Source of the DNA: Desulfobacterales bacterium
GTDB taxonomy: Bacteria > Desulfobacterota > Desulfobacteria > Desulfobacterales > JAAELO01
DNA: 64,000 nt
Direction of reading: 5' to 3'
Assembly (NCBI GenBank): GCA_024226555.1
Contig: JAAELO010000380.1
Span: forward strand, 60,617 to 124,616
Of the stretch, positions 45,576 to 53,386 are shown in pieces (the first letter of the stretch is position 1; each line of letters opens with the position of its first letter). The translations under genes were made by a program, and so were the position numbers. Below the pieces are notes generated by a model. It saw nothing but the letters and a program-made list of their open reading frames with translations, was not told the DNA's origin and did not search any database.

Positions 45576-46184
45576 GTGAAAAAGAAATTCATATTATCTC
45601 TCATGACTGGATTATTGATTCTTGTTCTATCAGCTGATTCCTATGCCAGAACCAGAAAGAGAAGCAATTATTCTTATGATAACCCTACATTCTTCACTTC
45701 ATTTAATGCAGGTTTCTTTATTCCCACAGGCAGCACTGATAATGGAGGGGGTTTAGATGATGGTTTTACATTCGGGATAAACTCATTTGTTCCTATGAAA
45801 ATACCTAATGTAAAAATGAAACTACCTGAGATGGCACTTGGATTATCAGTTTTTTATAGCCATGCAAGATTTCTCAAGGATAACGATAATGATGGTGAAA
45901 GTTCATACAGCTTGCTTCAGATTGTACCATCTGTAAGAGCCATAAACCCATTTGGTGTTATTAGTCCTGTCACAACGACTTTTGTTCAGGCAGGATTAGG
46001 TATATTCAGGACCAGTGTGGATGGTAGCGACATTTTGGACTTAACAACTAATGATATAGGTGTAACTCTTGGTGGGGGTGTTAGTATTAATCGGTTTGAA
46101 TATATGGGAAATTTATCATATATAATAAACGACAATGATCAAAATATGTTTTTTTCACTTACTATAGGTTACAAGTTTTTTTAA
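45576..46184 (+). CDS. Small outer-membrane beta-barrel-type protein
   Basis: 202 residues, start GTG with AAAGGAA upstream. A signal peptide (about 1-24, ending SYARTRKR) is followed by alternating-polarity strands (FTSFNAGFFIPTGSTD, MALGLSVFYSHARFL, IGVTLGGGVSINRF) and a C-terminal aromatic residue (GYKFF), typical of small eight-strand porin-like barrels. It is followed after 12 bases by another protein of the same kind. Location is inferred; function unknown. Confidence 0.75.
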   Translation: MKKKFILSLMTGLLILVLSADSYARTRKRSNYSYDNPTFFTSFNAGFFIPTGSTDNGGGLDDGFTFGINSFVPMKIPNVKMKLPEMALGLSVFYSHARFLKDNDNDGESSYSLLQIVPSVRAINPFGVISPVTTTFVQAGLGIFRTSVDGSDILDLTTNDIGVTLGGGVSINRFEYMGNLSYIINDNDQNMFFSLTIGYKFF

Positions 46185-46196
46185 TGGGGGTTTTTT

Positions 46197-46703
46197 TTGA
46201 AGGTTTTAAAATATGTCTTATTTGTTTTTCTTTTCTTTCTTTTTACATCCACAACATATGCAATAAAGTTAAATGTAGGCGGTGGTGCTTTTTTTCCTGC
46301 CGGTGATCTTGAATATGACACAGGGTATTGCGCCACAGCAGGTGTAATGTTTTCACTGGAAACAAAATACAATCTATCAACAGGTCTTCAAATTAATTAT
46401 GCCGCAGCAGAACATGAAGACAATAATGATCAGTCAATTGAGATATTAAAAATTACCCAATACTTAAGAAAGGAACTTGGAAGAGGTCTTTTTTTAAAGG
46501 GTGGTTTTTCTATTTACAGAGTTGAGATTGATGCTGCAACTGATACCACATCCTATGAACCAGGATTTAGTGTTGGAGTTGGAGGATCAATAATGAGTGC
46601 ATTTGAAATTAATGCTGTTTACAATGTAATGATTGATAACAATGGCTCTTCTCCAGATTATGGAGATAACTACTGGACGGTAACACTTTCAGTCCTGTAT
46701 TAA
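46197..46703 (+). CDS. Small outer-membrane beta-barrel-type protein
   Basis: 168 residues, starting at TTG with GGGGG just upstream. Signal peptide about 1-22 (YVLFVFLFFLFTSTTYA). The mature part alternates polar and non-polar residues (KLNVGGGAFFPAGDL, LSTGLQINYAAAEHED, GLFLKGGFSIYRVEID) and ends in the tyrosine of LSVLY, as outer-membrane barrels do. It pairs with the gene directly upstream and a strong terminator follows. Function unknown. Confidence 0.75.
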   Translation: MKVLKYVLFVFLFFLFTSTTYAIKLNVGGGAFFPAGDLEYDTGYCATAGVMFSLETKYNLSTGLQINYAAAEHEDNNDQSIEILKITQYLRKELGRGLFLKGGFSIYRVEIDAATDTTSYEPGFSVGVGGSIMSAFEINAVYNVMIDNNGSSPDYGDNYWTVTLSVLY

Positions 46704-46722
46704 ATGGAAAAACATATTTACT

Positions 46723-46755
46723 GCCCTTTTTTAAAAACAAAAAAGGGCTTTTTTT
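46723..46755 (+). terminator. Intrinsic terminator after the barrel-protein pair
   Basis: GCCCTTTTTT (46723-46732) / AAAAAAGGGC (46739-46748) followed by seven T residues. Confidence 0.85.
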
Positions 46756-47109
46756 ATTTTGAGAGATATTGAAAAAATGTTACATTTAGATATTAAATAT
46801 GATTTTGGTAGCAAAAAAATTTTATTTATTATGACAAGAATACATTTTATTTATGGATAGGTTTTTTAAATTCATAATTGGTTTATTTTCTAACATATGC
46901 ATTTAGTCTCATTATTAATTTTATCTAAAATTAATCACTTAGATATTCAACAAACCAATCCTGTATTTATAAATAATTTCAACGCCGATAATAAATAAAA
47001 TGTATTAATCCTGTATATATAGACTGATATTTGTTGACAAGCTTTGAATAATAATGAATTAGTTAGTTTTGGAAATCATTATTAGTCAAACTTAATATAC
47101 GTAACAGAA

Positions 47110-47122
47110 ATGTTCTGAACAT
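47110..47122. promoter_or_regulatory. 13-bp palindrome, possible operator
   Basis: ATGTTC-T-GAACAT, perfect, about 32 bases upstream of the selenoprotein ATG. A similar ATGTTTTCAGAACAT lies upstream of sstT (about 26375). The binding protein is unknown. Confidence 0.4.
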
Positions 47123-47154
47123 AGAATATCTTTAAGCACGGAGGATTTTTTAGC

Positions 47155-48480
47155 ATGGCTGATGGAGCAGTTAAAATTGAAGGTGCTCACAAAAGCGTCT
47201 TCAAAGACAAGGTAATGGAAATCCTGCCTGATGGCGGGAACTTAAATTCCTGCCTTACATGTGGAGCTTGCGCTTCAGGTTGTCCTGCCACAGGCATGGA
47301 TAACATGGATCCAAGAAAGTTCCTAAGAATGGCAGCATTGGGAATGGATGATGAAATACTGGACAGCAACTGGCCTTGGTTTTGTACAATGTGCATGCGT
47401 TGTATATATGTTTGTCCAATGCAGATCAATATCCCTCAACTTGTATTTAATGCAAGAAGATTAACACCAAGAGAAGAGAGACCTAAGGGTATTCTTGGAT
47501 CATGCGATCAGGCAATCAAAATTGATACCTGTAGCGCTATGGGTTGCTCGGCGGAAGATTTCGAGTTTGTTGTTGGAGACATCCTTGAAGAGATCGTGGA
47601 TGAGCAGGTTGGATGGGGTGAAGATGAAAGAAATCTTCAGGCACCTATTGATAAACAAGGTGCTAAGTATTTCTTAAATCAGAACTCAAGAGAGCCAATG
47701 ATAGAACCTGAAGAGATGGCTCCTTTATGGAAAATCCTAAATATTGCGGGTGTAGACTGGACTTACGGAAGTAAGGGCTGGGCAGCTGAAAACTACTGTC
47801 TGTTCATGGCAGACGATGAAGGCTGGGAACATCTGACCAGAACAAGTGCAGCAAAAGCGGATGAATTGGGGTGTGAAGTCTTCCTCAACACCGAGTGAGG
47901 GCACATCACATTCGCAATCCTGGTAGGATTGAAAAAATTCAACATCGAGCACAAATTCGAAGTAAAATCAATTTATACAGAGTATGCCAGATGGATTAGA
48001 GAAGGCAGACTTCCTGTAAACTCAGACTGGAACAAAGAGCTTGGTATCAAGTTTACTGTTCAGGATCCTTGTCAGATAATCAGAAAAACATTTGGAGACC
48101 CAGCAGCTGAAGACCTCCGATTTGTTGTTGAATCAGTTGTCGGCAAAGAAAACTTCATCGATATGTATCCAAATAAATCCAACAACTTCTGCTGCGGTGG
48201 TGGTGGTGGATTCCTTCAGTCAGGATACAAAGAAGAACGTCTTGAGTACGGTAGAATCAAAGATGAACAGATTCAGGCAACAGGAGCAACATATTGCATC
48301 ACAGGATGTCATAACTGCCATGCTCAGTGCCATGAATTAAGTGAACATTATGGTGGTGGATACCACGTTGTTCACTTATGGACATTGATTGCTCTTTCTT
48401 TAGGAGTTCTTGGTGAAAATGAAAGAGTGCACCTTGGACCAGATTTACAGGAAGTGTTGCTACCTGAACTAAAAGAGTAA
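47155..48480 (+). CDS. Selenocysteine-containing HdrD/GlcF-like CCG-domain Fe-S oxidoreductase
   Basis: A single frame of 442 codons in which codon 248 is UGA, read here as selenocysteine (441 residues). Two 4Fe-4S motifs (C33-C36-C39-C43; C77-C80-C83-C87) are followed by a degenerate first CCG domain (C215, NTE-Sec248-GH) and a complete second one (C306, C346-C347, C385/C388). The UGA aligns with a cysteine in TDCTSCG of the GlcF-like protein at 30732. CAATCC-UGGUA-GGATTG (47915-47931), 16 bases after the UGA, matches a bacterial SECIS. Members shuttle electrons to thiols or quinones. CGGAGG before ATG; a strong terminator follows. Two separate genes are unlikely: the second half lacks a ribosome-binding site. 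Confidence 0.9.
47896..47898 (+). other. In-frame UGA read as selenocysteine (Sec248)
   Basis: The stop lies between two frames that continue without shift, and codon 248 aligns with a conserved cysteine of CCG-domain proteins (E-Sec-G-H versus S-C-G-M in the paralogue in this window). Confidence 0.88.
47915..47931 (+). promoter_or_regulatory. Bacterial SECIS-type hairpin
   Basis: Perfect six-pair stem CAATCC (47915-47920) / GGATTG (47926-47931) with a five-base loop UGGUA. The loop G lies 23-24 bases after the UGA, inside the known bacterial window. SelB recognises a bulged or looped G-U in such hairpins. ATT (47910-47912) and AAT (47936-47938) could add a lower stem. Confidence 0.8.
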
Positions 48481-48505
48481 TTTTTCACAGAAGATAAGAA
48501 TATTT

Positions 48506-48536
48506 AAACCCGAAGGATTATTCCTTCGGGTTTTTT
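48506..48536. terminator. Strong bidirectional terminator after the selenoprotein gene
   Basis: AACCCGAAGGA (48507-48517) / TCCTTCGGGTT (48522-48532), loop TTAT, then a T-run. It overlaps the stop codon region of the convergent VanZ-like gene. Confidence 0.9.
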
Positions 48537-48937
48537 ATTATTTTTTGCTTATTTAAAGAAGATTTGATTAATATAATGATAATGTAGAGAGTTATCCCAA
48601 AACAACTCCCAAAAACATTTGCTTTAATATCTGAATAATCAACAATTCTCTCGGGAACAAAATATTGAACAGCTTCGGCCAATGTCCCTAAAAATGCTGA
48701 TAAAAAAATAGCTGGAATTGATATCAATAGGACGTTAAACCCTGGAAATGCAGGAGTAAAAGCCCTTACAAGAGTAAATCCCATAAATAAATAGATTATG
48801 AAATGAACAGCTTTATCTGCTCTGTAATATATTTTATATAAAAATAATGGAACAGGTTGAAAAGTTAGAAAAGAGAGTAATATAAAAACGAAAATTACTG
48901 GTAACCAGTGGGATAAAATTTTTTTTATACTTTCCAT
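48518..48937 (-). CDS. VanZ-like integral membrane protein
   Basis: 139 residues, four hydrophobic segments at about 12-32, 40-62, 68-90 and 100-128. The pattern RADKAVHFIIYLFMGFTL and GTLAEAVQYFVPERIVDYSDIKANVFGS (the latter in two halves) is the VanZ-like signature with the conserved E, R and D. VanZ relatives affect cell-envelope or teicoplanin-type traits, but bacterial housekeeping homologues are uncharacterised. The 3' end shares the terminator of the convergent selenoprotein gene. Confidence 0.82.
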   Translation of the reverse strand: MESIKKILSHWLPVIFVFILLSFLTFQPVPLFLYKIYYRADKAVHFIIYLFMGFTLVRAFTPAFPGFNVLLISIPAIFLSAFLGTLAEAVQYFVPERIVDYSDIKANVFGSCFGITLYIIIILIKSSLNKQKIIKNPKE

Positions 48938-49064
48938 CTATTATTCTACCAGCCTTTTGTACAGTTTTGAAAAAGTACTTTTTGAGTTTAAAAATATCTC
49001 TAAATAATAAATCGGATGAATAATTAAATTATCAAGGGATTTATCATTTAGAGGGAATCACTTT

Positions 49065-50987
49065 CTACTCAAGGCCCTTAAAATAATCTGAATCAATATC
49101 CCGATTCTTTATGTGGGATAAAATTTTTTCTAAAAAGTTCTCTTTTGACAATCCATGCCTTACTGTTCCATCAAGTGTTCTTATGGCAAGAGTATTATTC
49201 TCTTTCTCTTTGGCACCGATAGTAACAATTAGCGGAATATAAAGAAGCTGAGCATCTCTGACTTTTTTCTTAAGGCTTTCAGTTCTCTTATCTATATCAA
49301 CACGAAGCCCCTTTTTTTGTAACTCAGCCTTTAATTCTTCTGAATGATCCATCATCTCCTCATTCATAGGCAAAATTACAACCTGTGTTGGAGCAAGGAA
49401 GAGAGGAAATTTTCCGGCAAAGTGTTCAACAAGTATACCTAAAAATCTCTCAACAGAGCCATAAATTACCCTATGGATCATTATAGGTCTGTGCTTTTCG
49501 TTGTCAGAACCTTTATATGTTAAATCAAACCTCTCAGGAAGAGACATATCAAGCTGCACTGTCCCACACTGCCATGTTCTTCCAAGAGCATCTTTGATAT
49601 GTATATCAATTTTTGGACCATAAAAAGCCCCGTCACCCTCGTTGATTACGTAGTCTCTACCATATTTTTTAAGAGCGTTTTCAAGCCCTTCTGTGGCTAA
49701 AATCCAGTCTTCATCAGTTCCTATTGATTTTTCCGGTCTTGTGGAAAGCTCAAGATGAAATGAAAGATCAAAAGTACTATAAACTTTTTCAACCAGTTCC
49801 AGAACACCTAAAATTTCAGACTCAATCTGGAGGGGTGTCATGAATATATGTGCATCATCCTGATGAAAAGATCTTACTCTAAAAAGACCAGAAAGTGCCC
49901 CGCTAAGTTCATGTCTGTGTACAAGGCCAATCTCACCAGCTCTAATTGGAAGGTCTTTATATGAGTGTGATTTTGATCCATATAAAATCATACCCCCCGG
50001 GCAATTCATAGGTTTTATTGCATAGGCATTATCATCTATCTCAGATGTATACATATTTTCACGGTAATTATCCCAGTGTCCACTTTTTTCCCAAAGCTCT
50101 TTGTTTAACATTATTGGTGTTTTAGTCTCTACATAACCAGCTTCTCTGTGGACCTCTCTCCAGTATTCCAATAGAACATTCCACATTTCCATACCTTTTG
50201 GATGTAGAAATGCCATTCCCGGAGCTTCATCATGGAAACTATATAGATCAAGTTTAACACCAAGCTTTCTGTGGTCTCGTTTCTTAGCCTCCTCAATCAT
50301 ATAGAGGTGCTGCTTTAGTTCCTTTTTATCAAAAAAAGCAGTTCCGTAGATTCTTTGAAGTTGAGCTTTTGTTTGATCTGCTCTCCAGTACGCTCCTGAT
50401 GCTTTCATCAACTTGAATGCTTTAACCATCCCAGTGTTAGGTACATGTGGCCCCCTGCAAAGATCAATAAAACTTCCCTGCTCATATAGCGTAATTGTCC
50501 CATCTTCAAGTTCTGAAATCAGCTCTTTTTTATAAGGATCATCTTTAAACTTAATCAAAGCATTCTCTTTTGATATCTCTATCCTTTTAAAAGGAGTTTT
50601 TTCTTTGATTATTTTTTTCATCTCAGCTTCTATCTTTGGGAAATCATCCTCAGAAACCGGATCCATATCAATATCGTAGTAGTAACCATCTTCAACAACA
50701 GGACCAATTGCAAATTTTGCATCTGAATTCACATTACTCACTGCCTGTGCCAGTATGTGTGCAGCACTATGTCGCATTATTTCAAGAGCTTCTTCATCCT
50801 TCGTGGTTATAAAGCGGATTTTGGAATCATTTTTAATCTCTGTTGAAAGATCAAAAAGAACACCATCTATCTCCATTGCTACACAATTTCTTAAGAACCC
50901 TTCTGAAATGCTTATTGCAACATCCTTTCCAGAGGGATAATCCTCATATTCTCTTAAACTATCATCGGGAAGAGTAATTTTAATCAT
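49065..50987 (-). CDS. thrS: Threonyl-tRNA synthetase
   Basis: 640 residues, typical length. Charges tRNA-Thr. The N-terminal TGS domain (about 1-60) precedes an editing domain with HSAAHILAQAV (zinc/editing HxxxH) and DLCRGPHVPNTG, the class II catalytic core with the motif NCPGGMILYGSKSHSY, FHQDDAHIF and the C-terminal anticodon-binding domain (about 540-635; QVVILPMNEEM). It stands alone; the common infC-rpmI-rplT partners do not follow. The region upstream is shared with the divergent rnd gene. Confidence 0.97.
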   Translation of the reverse strand: MIKITLPDDSLREYEDYPSGKDVAISISEGFLRNCVAMEIDGVLFDLSTEIKNDSKIRFITTKDEEALEIMRHSAAHILAQAVSNVNSDAKFAIGPVVEDGYYYDIDMDPVSEDDFPKIEAEMKKIIKEKTPFKRIEISKENALIKFKDDPYKKELISELEDGTITLYEQGSFIDLCRGPHVPNTGMVKAFKLMKASGAYWRADQTKAQLQRIYGTAFFDKKELKQHLYMIEEAKKRDHRKLGVKLDLYSFHDEAPGMAFLHPKGMEMWNVLLEYWREVHREAGYVETKTPIMLNKELWEKSGHWDNYRENMYTSEIDDNAYAIKPMNCPGGMILYGSKSHSYKDLPIRAGEIGLVHRHELSGALSGLFRVRSFHQDDAHIFMTPLQIESEILGVLELVEKVYSTFDLSFHLELSTRPEKSIGTDEDWILATEGLENALKKYGRDYVINEGDGAFYGPKIDIHIKDALGRTWQCGTVQLDMSLPERFDLTYKGSDNEKHRPIMIHRVIYGSVERFLGILVEHFAGKFPLFLAPTQVVILPMNEEMMDHSEELKAELQKKGLRVDIDKRTESLKKKVRDAQLLYIPLIVTIGAKEKENNTLAIRTLDGTVRHGLSKENFLEKILSHIKNRDIDSDYFKGLE

Positions 50988-51204
50988 TTTATTTCCGCTT
51001 CTTTTATTATAGTGTTAACTAAAGTTTTAACCAGCTGAAGTAAGGTGATTTTATAATTTAAATATCGTAAACAATCAATAGTTTAAAGACTAGAATCCTA
51101 TAATTTTTCAATTATATTAAAAAAAAGTTGATAGTTTCCCTTAAAACGACATAGACTAACATTTTTAAAGAGTATTTTATTTTATATCGATTTAATTTGA
51201 AAAG

Positions 51205-52347
51205 ATGAGTGTAAAAATCAGTCAAAACTACAAATATATAAATTCAACGAATGAGCTTATTGACGTTTCTGAAAATTTAGATCAATATAGTGCAATAGCT
51301 GTTGATCTCGAAGCTGACTCGATGTTCCATTTCAAAGAAAAAGTTTGTCTGATACAAATTGCTACAGAAGACTACACAATTGTAATAGACCCGCTTACAA
51401 TAGGAGACCTGTCCTCCCTTAAACCGATTTTTGAAAATAAGAACATCAAAAAAATATTTCATGGTTCAGATTATGACATCAGATCTCTCCACAGAGATTT
51501 TGATTTTGAGATAAATAATCTTTTTGATACAGAACTTGCTTGCAGGTTTTTAGGAGAAAAACATACAGGCCTAAGCACCATACTTGAAAAGCGTTATGAT
51601 ATAAAACTTGATAAAAGATATCAGAAAAAGGACTGGTCACAAAGACCACTACCACAGGGTATGGTAGATTACGGAGCTAAAGATGTTTTTTTTCTGATAA
51701 GCCTTGCCAGTGAACTTGAAAAGGAGTTAGAAAATAAAGGAAGGATTAGCTGGATCTCTGAGGAGTGTGAAATTCTAAGTAAAGTTAGAGCCAATATGAA
51801 TAACAAAGAGCATCTTTTTATGAAAGTTAAAGGTGCCGGACGTTTAAATTCAAGAAGTCTAGGCATTCTTGAATCTCTATGTGCTTTAAGAATCAGGTAT
51901 GCAAAACAAAAAGACAAACCTCTTTTTAAAATAATGTCGAACGAATCGCTTCTTAAGCTTTCTGTAAAAAAACCAGTTACAAAAGATCACTTGAAAAAAC
52001 TCAAAATTCTAAGCCCTAAACAGATCTCTATGTTTGGAAATGATATTGTTTCAGTAATACACGATGCAATGGATATCTCATCAAAGGATCTTCCTGTATA
52101 TCCAAGAAAAAAACCTCCGGCTTTAAAACCTGAAGTTCCATTAAGAATAAAGAATTTAAAGAAATGGAGGGATAAAAAAGCAATGAATCTTTCTTTAGAT
52201 CCTTCACTAATAATTAATAAAGCTCTTATAAATAGTCTCGCGATTCAAAACCCAAAAAGTGTTGATGCCCTCGATAAGCTTGTACAAATGAGATTTTGGC
52301 AAAAAAATGAATTTGGAGATGAGATAGTTAAATCTCTTAAAATATAG
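51205..52347 (+). CDS. rnd: Ribonuclease D
   Basis: 380 residues. A 3'-5' exoribonuclease acting on tRNA precursors. The DEDD catalytic residues can be placed in VDLEADSM, GSDYDIRSL and YGAKDVFFL. An HRDC domain follows (about 210-290; LNSRSLGILESLCALRIRYA) and a second helical domain ends the protein. It is divergent from thrS, and the start has an AAAAG upstream only. An alpha/beta hydrolase gene follows 9 bases later, so they are likely co-transcribed. Confidence 0.93.
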   Translation: MSVKISQNYKYINSTNELIDVSENLDQYSAIAVDLEADSMFHFKEKVCLIQIATEDYTIVIDPLTIGDLSSLKPIFENKNIKKIFHGSDYDIRSLHRDFDFEINNLFDTELACRFLGEKHTGLSTILEKRYDIKLDKRYQKKDWSQRPLPQGMVDYGAKDVFFLISLASELEKELENKGRISWISEECEILSKVRANMNNKEHLFMKVKGAGRLNSRSLGILESLCALRIRYAKQKDKPLFKIMSNESLLKLSVKKPVTKDHLKKLKILSPKQISMFGNDIVSVIHDAMDISSKDLPVYPRKKPPALKPEVPLRIKNLKKWRDKKAMNLSLDPSLIINKALINSLAIQNPKSVDALDKLVQMRFWQKNEFGDEIVKSLKI

Positions 52348-52356
52348 TGGTGACAT

Positions 52357-52959
52357 ATGGAAAACAAAATATCTTTCCTGTCAGAAAACGATAAAATTGA
52401 AGGATTACTCTCAAAAAACAATTCTAAACATGGAGTTGTAATTACCCATCCACACCCTCACTATGGGGGCGATATGAGTAATATCGTCGTTCATTCAATT
52501 AAAGAAGCCTATCAAGCTTGCGGATTTAAAACTTTGAGATTTAATTTCCGAGGAACGGGTTTAAGCGAAGGTACCTATGATGATGGAGTTAAAGAACAAA
52601 GTGATGTGAAAGCTGCTATTTCAATACTTAAAGAAGAGGGTTGTGATTTTATACATCTTTCAGGATACTCTTTTGGAACATGGATAAACTCAAAAGTCGA
52701 TATTAGGGTTGATGGGATGGTTATGGTGGCACCTCCTGTAAATTTTATTGAGTTTGATGAAAAAAAAATACCTGATCTTAAATTGGTTGTACTTGGTAAA
52801 AATGATGAGTATGCAAATAAATCATCTGTAGATATTATTGTAAGGAAGTGGAGCGACTCTGCAAAACTTATATACATTAACGGATGTGACCATTTTTTTT
52901 CATCATCACTTGAAACACTTAAAGAGATTATTATTAAAAATATTGAAAATGAGAAATAA
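52357..52959 (+). CDS. Alpha/beta-hydrolase family protein
   Basis: 200 residues. The motif THPHPHYGGDMSNIVV near residue 32 and the nucleophile elbow SGYSFGTW near 108 are those of the short dienelactone-hydrolase-like group (HPHPxxGG). The catalytic serine lies in GYSFG and the later GCDHFFSS supplies the histidine. It starts 9 bases after rnd, and overlaps the next small gene. Substrate unknown; fold call is strong. Confidence 0.88.
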   Translation: MENKISFLSENDKIEGLLSKNNSKHGVVITHPHPHYGGDMSNIVVHSIKEAYQACGFKTLRFNFRGTGLSEGTYDDGVKEQSDVKAAISILKEEGCDFIHLSGYSFGTWINSKVDIRVDGMVMVAPPVNFIEFDEKKIPDLKLVVLGKNDEYANKSSVDIIVRKWSDSAKLIYINGCDHFFSSSLETLKEIIIKNIENEK

Positions 52960-53350
52960 TACAAAGTTTAAACTTTTTATACTTATATTGATACTAATTC
53001 CCGGAATTTCAGAAGCTGCTAAAAAGAGATCTATTAACTTTTATAAGAATAAATGGTGCATACAACATGTTGGAAAACCTGATGTTACATATCACAACGG
53101 TATGACGATTGATTGCGTTACCAACGATTATGTATTTATTTTTGATTACTCCTATAGATGGAGAAAAGCCATAGGAAAAGCACTCTATTTTTCTATCGAA
53201 ACTGGTAAGAGAGCAGGTATTGTTCTTATTATCGAAAGAGCAAGAGAGCGTTTCTATTTCAGGCAGCTTAAAAACCTAATAAGATATTTTTCATTGCCTA
53301 TTGATATATTTCAGGTTGGAAGAGGTGTGGGCAGTGATGAAATAAATTAA
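52949..53350 (+). CDS. Small secreted protein, restriction-endonuclease-like pattern
   Basis: 133 residues from the ATG at 52949, which overlaps the hydrolase stop; a longer frame from 52886 overlaps it fully and is not used. A signal peptide (about 1-21, FKLFILILILIPGISEA) precedes a small domain with MTIDCVTNDYVFIFDYSYRW then GKALYFSIETGKRAGIVLIIE. The D...(F/D)xD...K arrangement is like PD-(D/E)XK nuclease folds, but I do not recognise the family firmly. It is the last gene of the rnd unit and ends at a terminator. Confidence 0.7.
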   Translation: MRNNTKFKLFILILILIPGISEAAKKRSINFYKNKWCIQHVGKPDVTYHNGMTIDCVTNDYVFIFDYSYRWRKAIGKALYFSIETGKRAGIVLIIERARERFYFRQLKNLIRYFSLPIDIFQVGRGVGSDEIN

Positions 53351-53383
53351 ACAGGCAATCTTTAAAAGACTGCCTGTTTTTTT
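53349..53383. terminator. Bidirectional terminator
   Basis: AAACAGGCA (53349-53357) / TGCCTGTTT (53371-53379) with an inner TCTTT/AAAGA extension and a T-run. It serves the rnd unit and the convergent nfnB. Confidence 0.85.
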
Positions 53384-53386
53384 ATT

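Larger units (their letters stand above)
46704..47154. other. 450-bp leader region of the selenoprotein gene
   Basis: Contains the terminator at 46723-46755, then AT-rich sequence with two similar boxes (TCCTGTATTTATAAA, about 46959; TCCTGTATATATAG, about 47008), a TTGACA at 47034 without a clear -10 partner, a palindrome at 47110 and a strong CGGAGG ribosome-binding site. No ORF. Confidence 0.5.

Noticed and set aside
47899..48480. Second half of the selenoprotein as a separate gene starting at TTG 47929
   Set aside because: No ribosome-binding site, the start lies in a conserved CCG region, the frame is continuous with the upstream ORF, and a SECIS-like hairpin sits at the junction.
47155..48480. 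The in-frame TGA as a pseudogene-making nonsense mutation
   Set aside because: The codon is precisely at a functional cysteine position, the sequence on both sides is intact with all other Fe-S ligands, and a SECIS hairpin follows. A random nonsense mutation would not predict these.
52886..52948. Longer start for the secreted protein at 52949
   Set aside because: It adds a His-rich tract overlapping the hydrolase gene and would hide the signal peptide.
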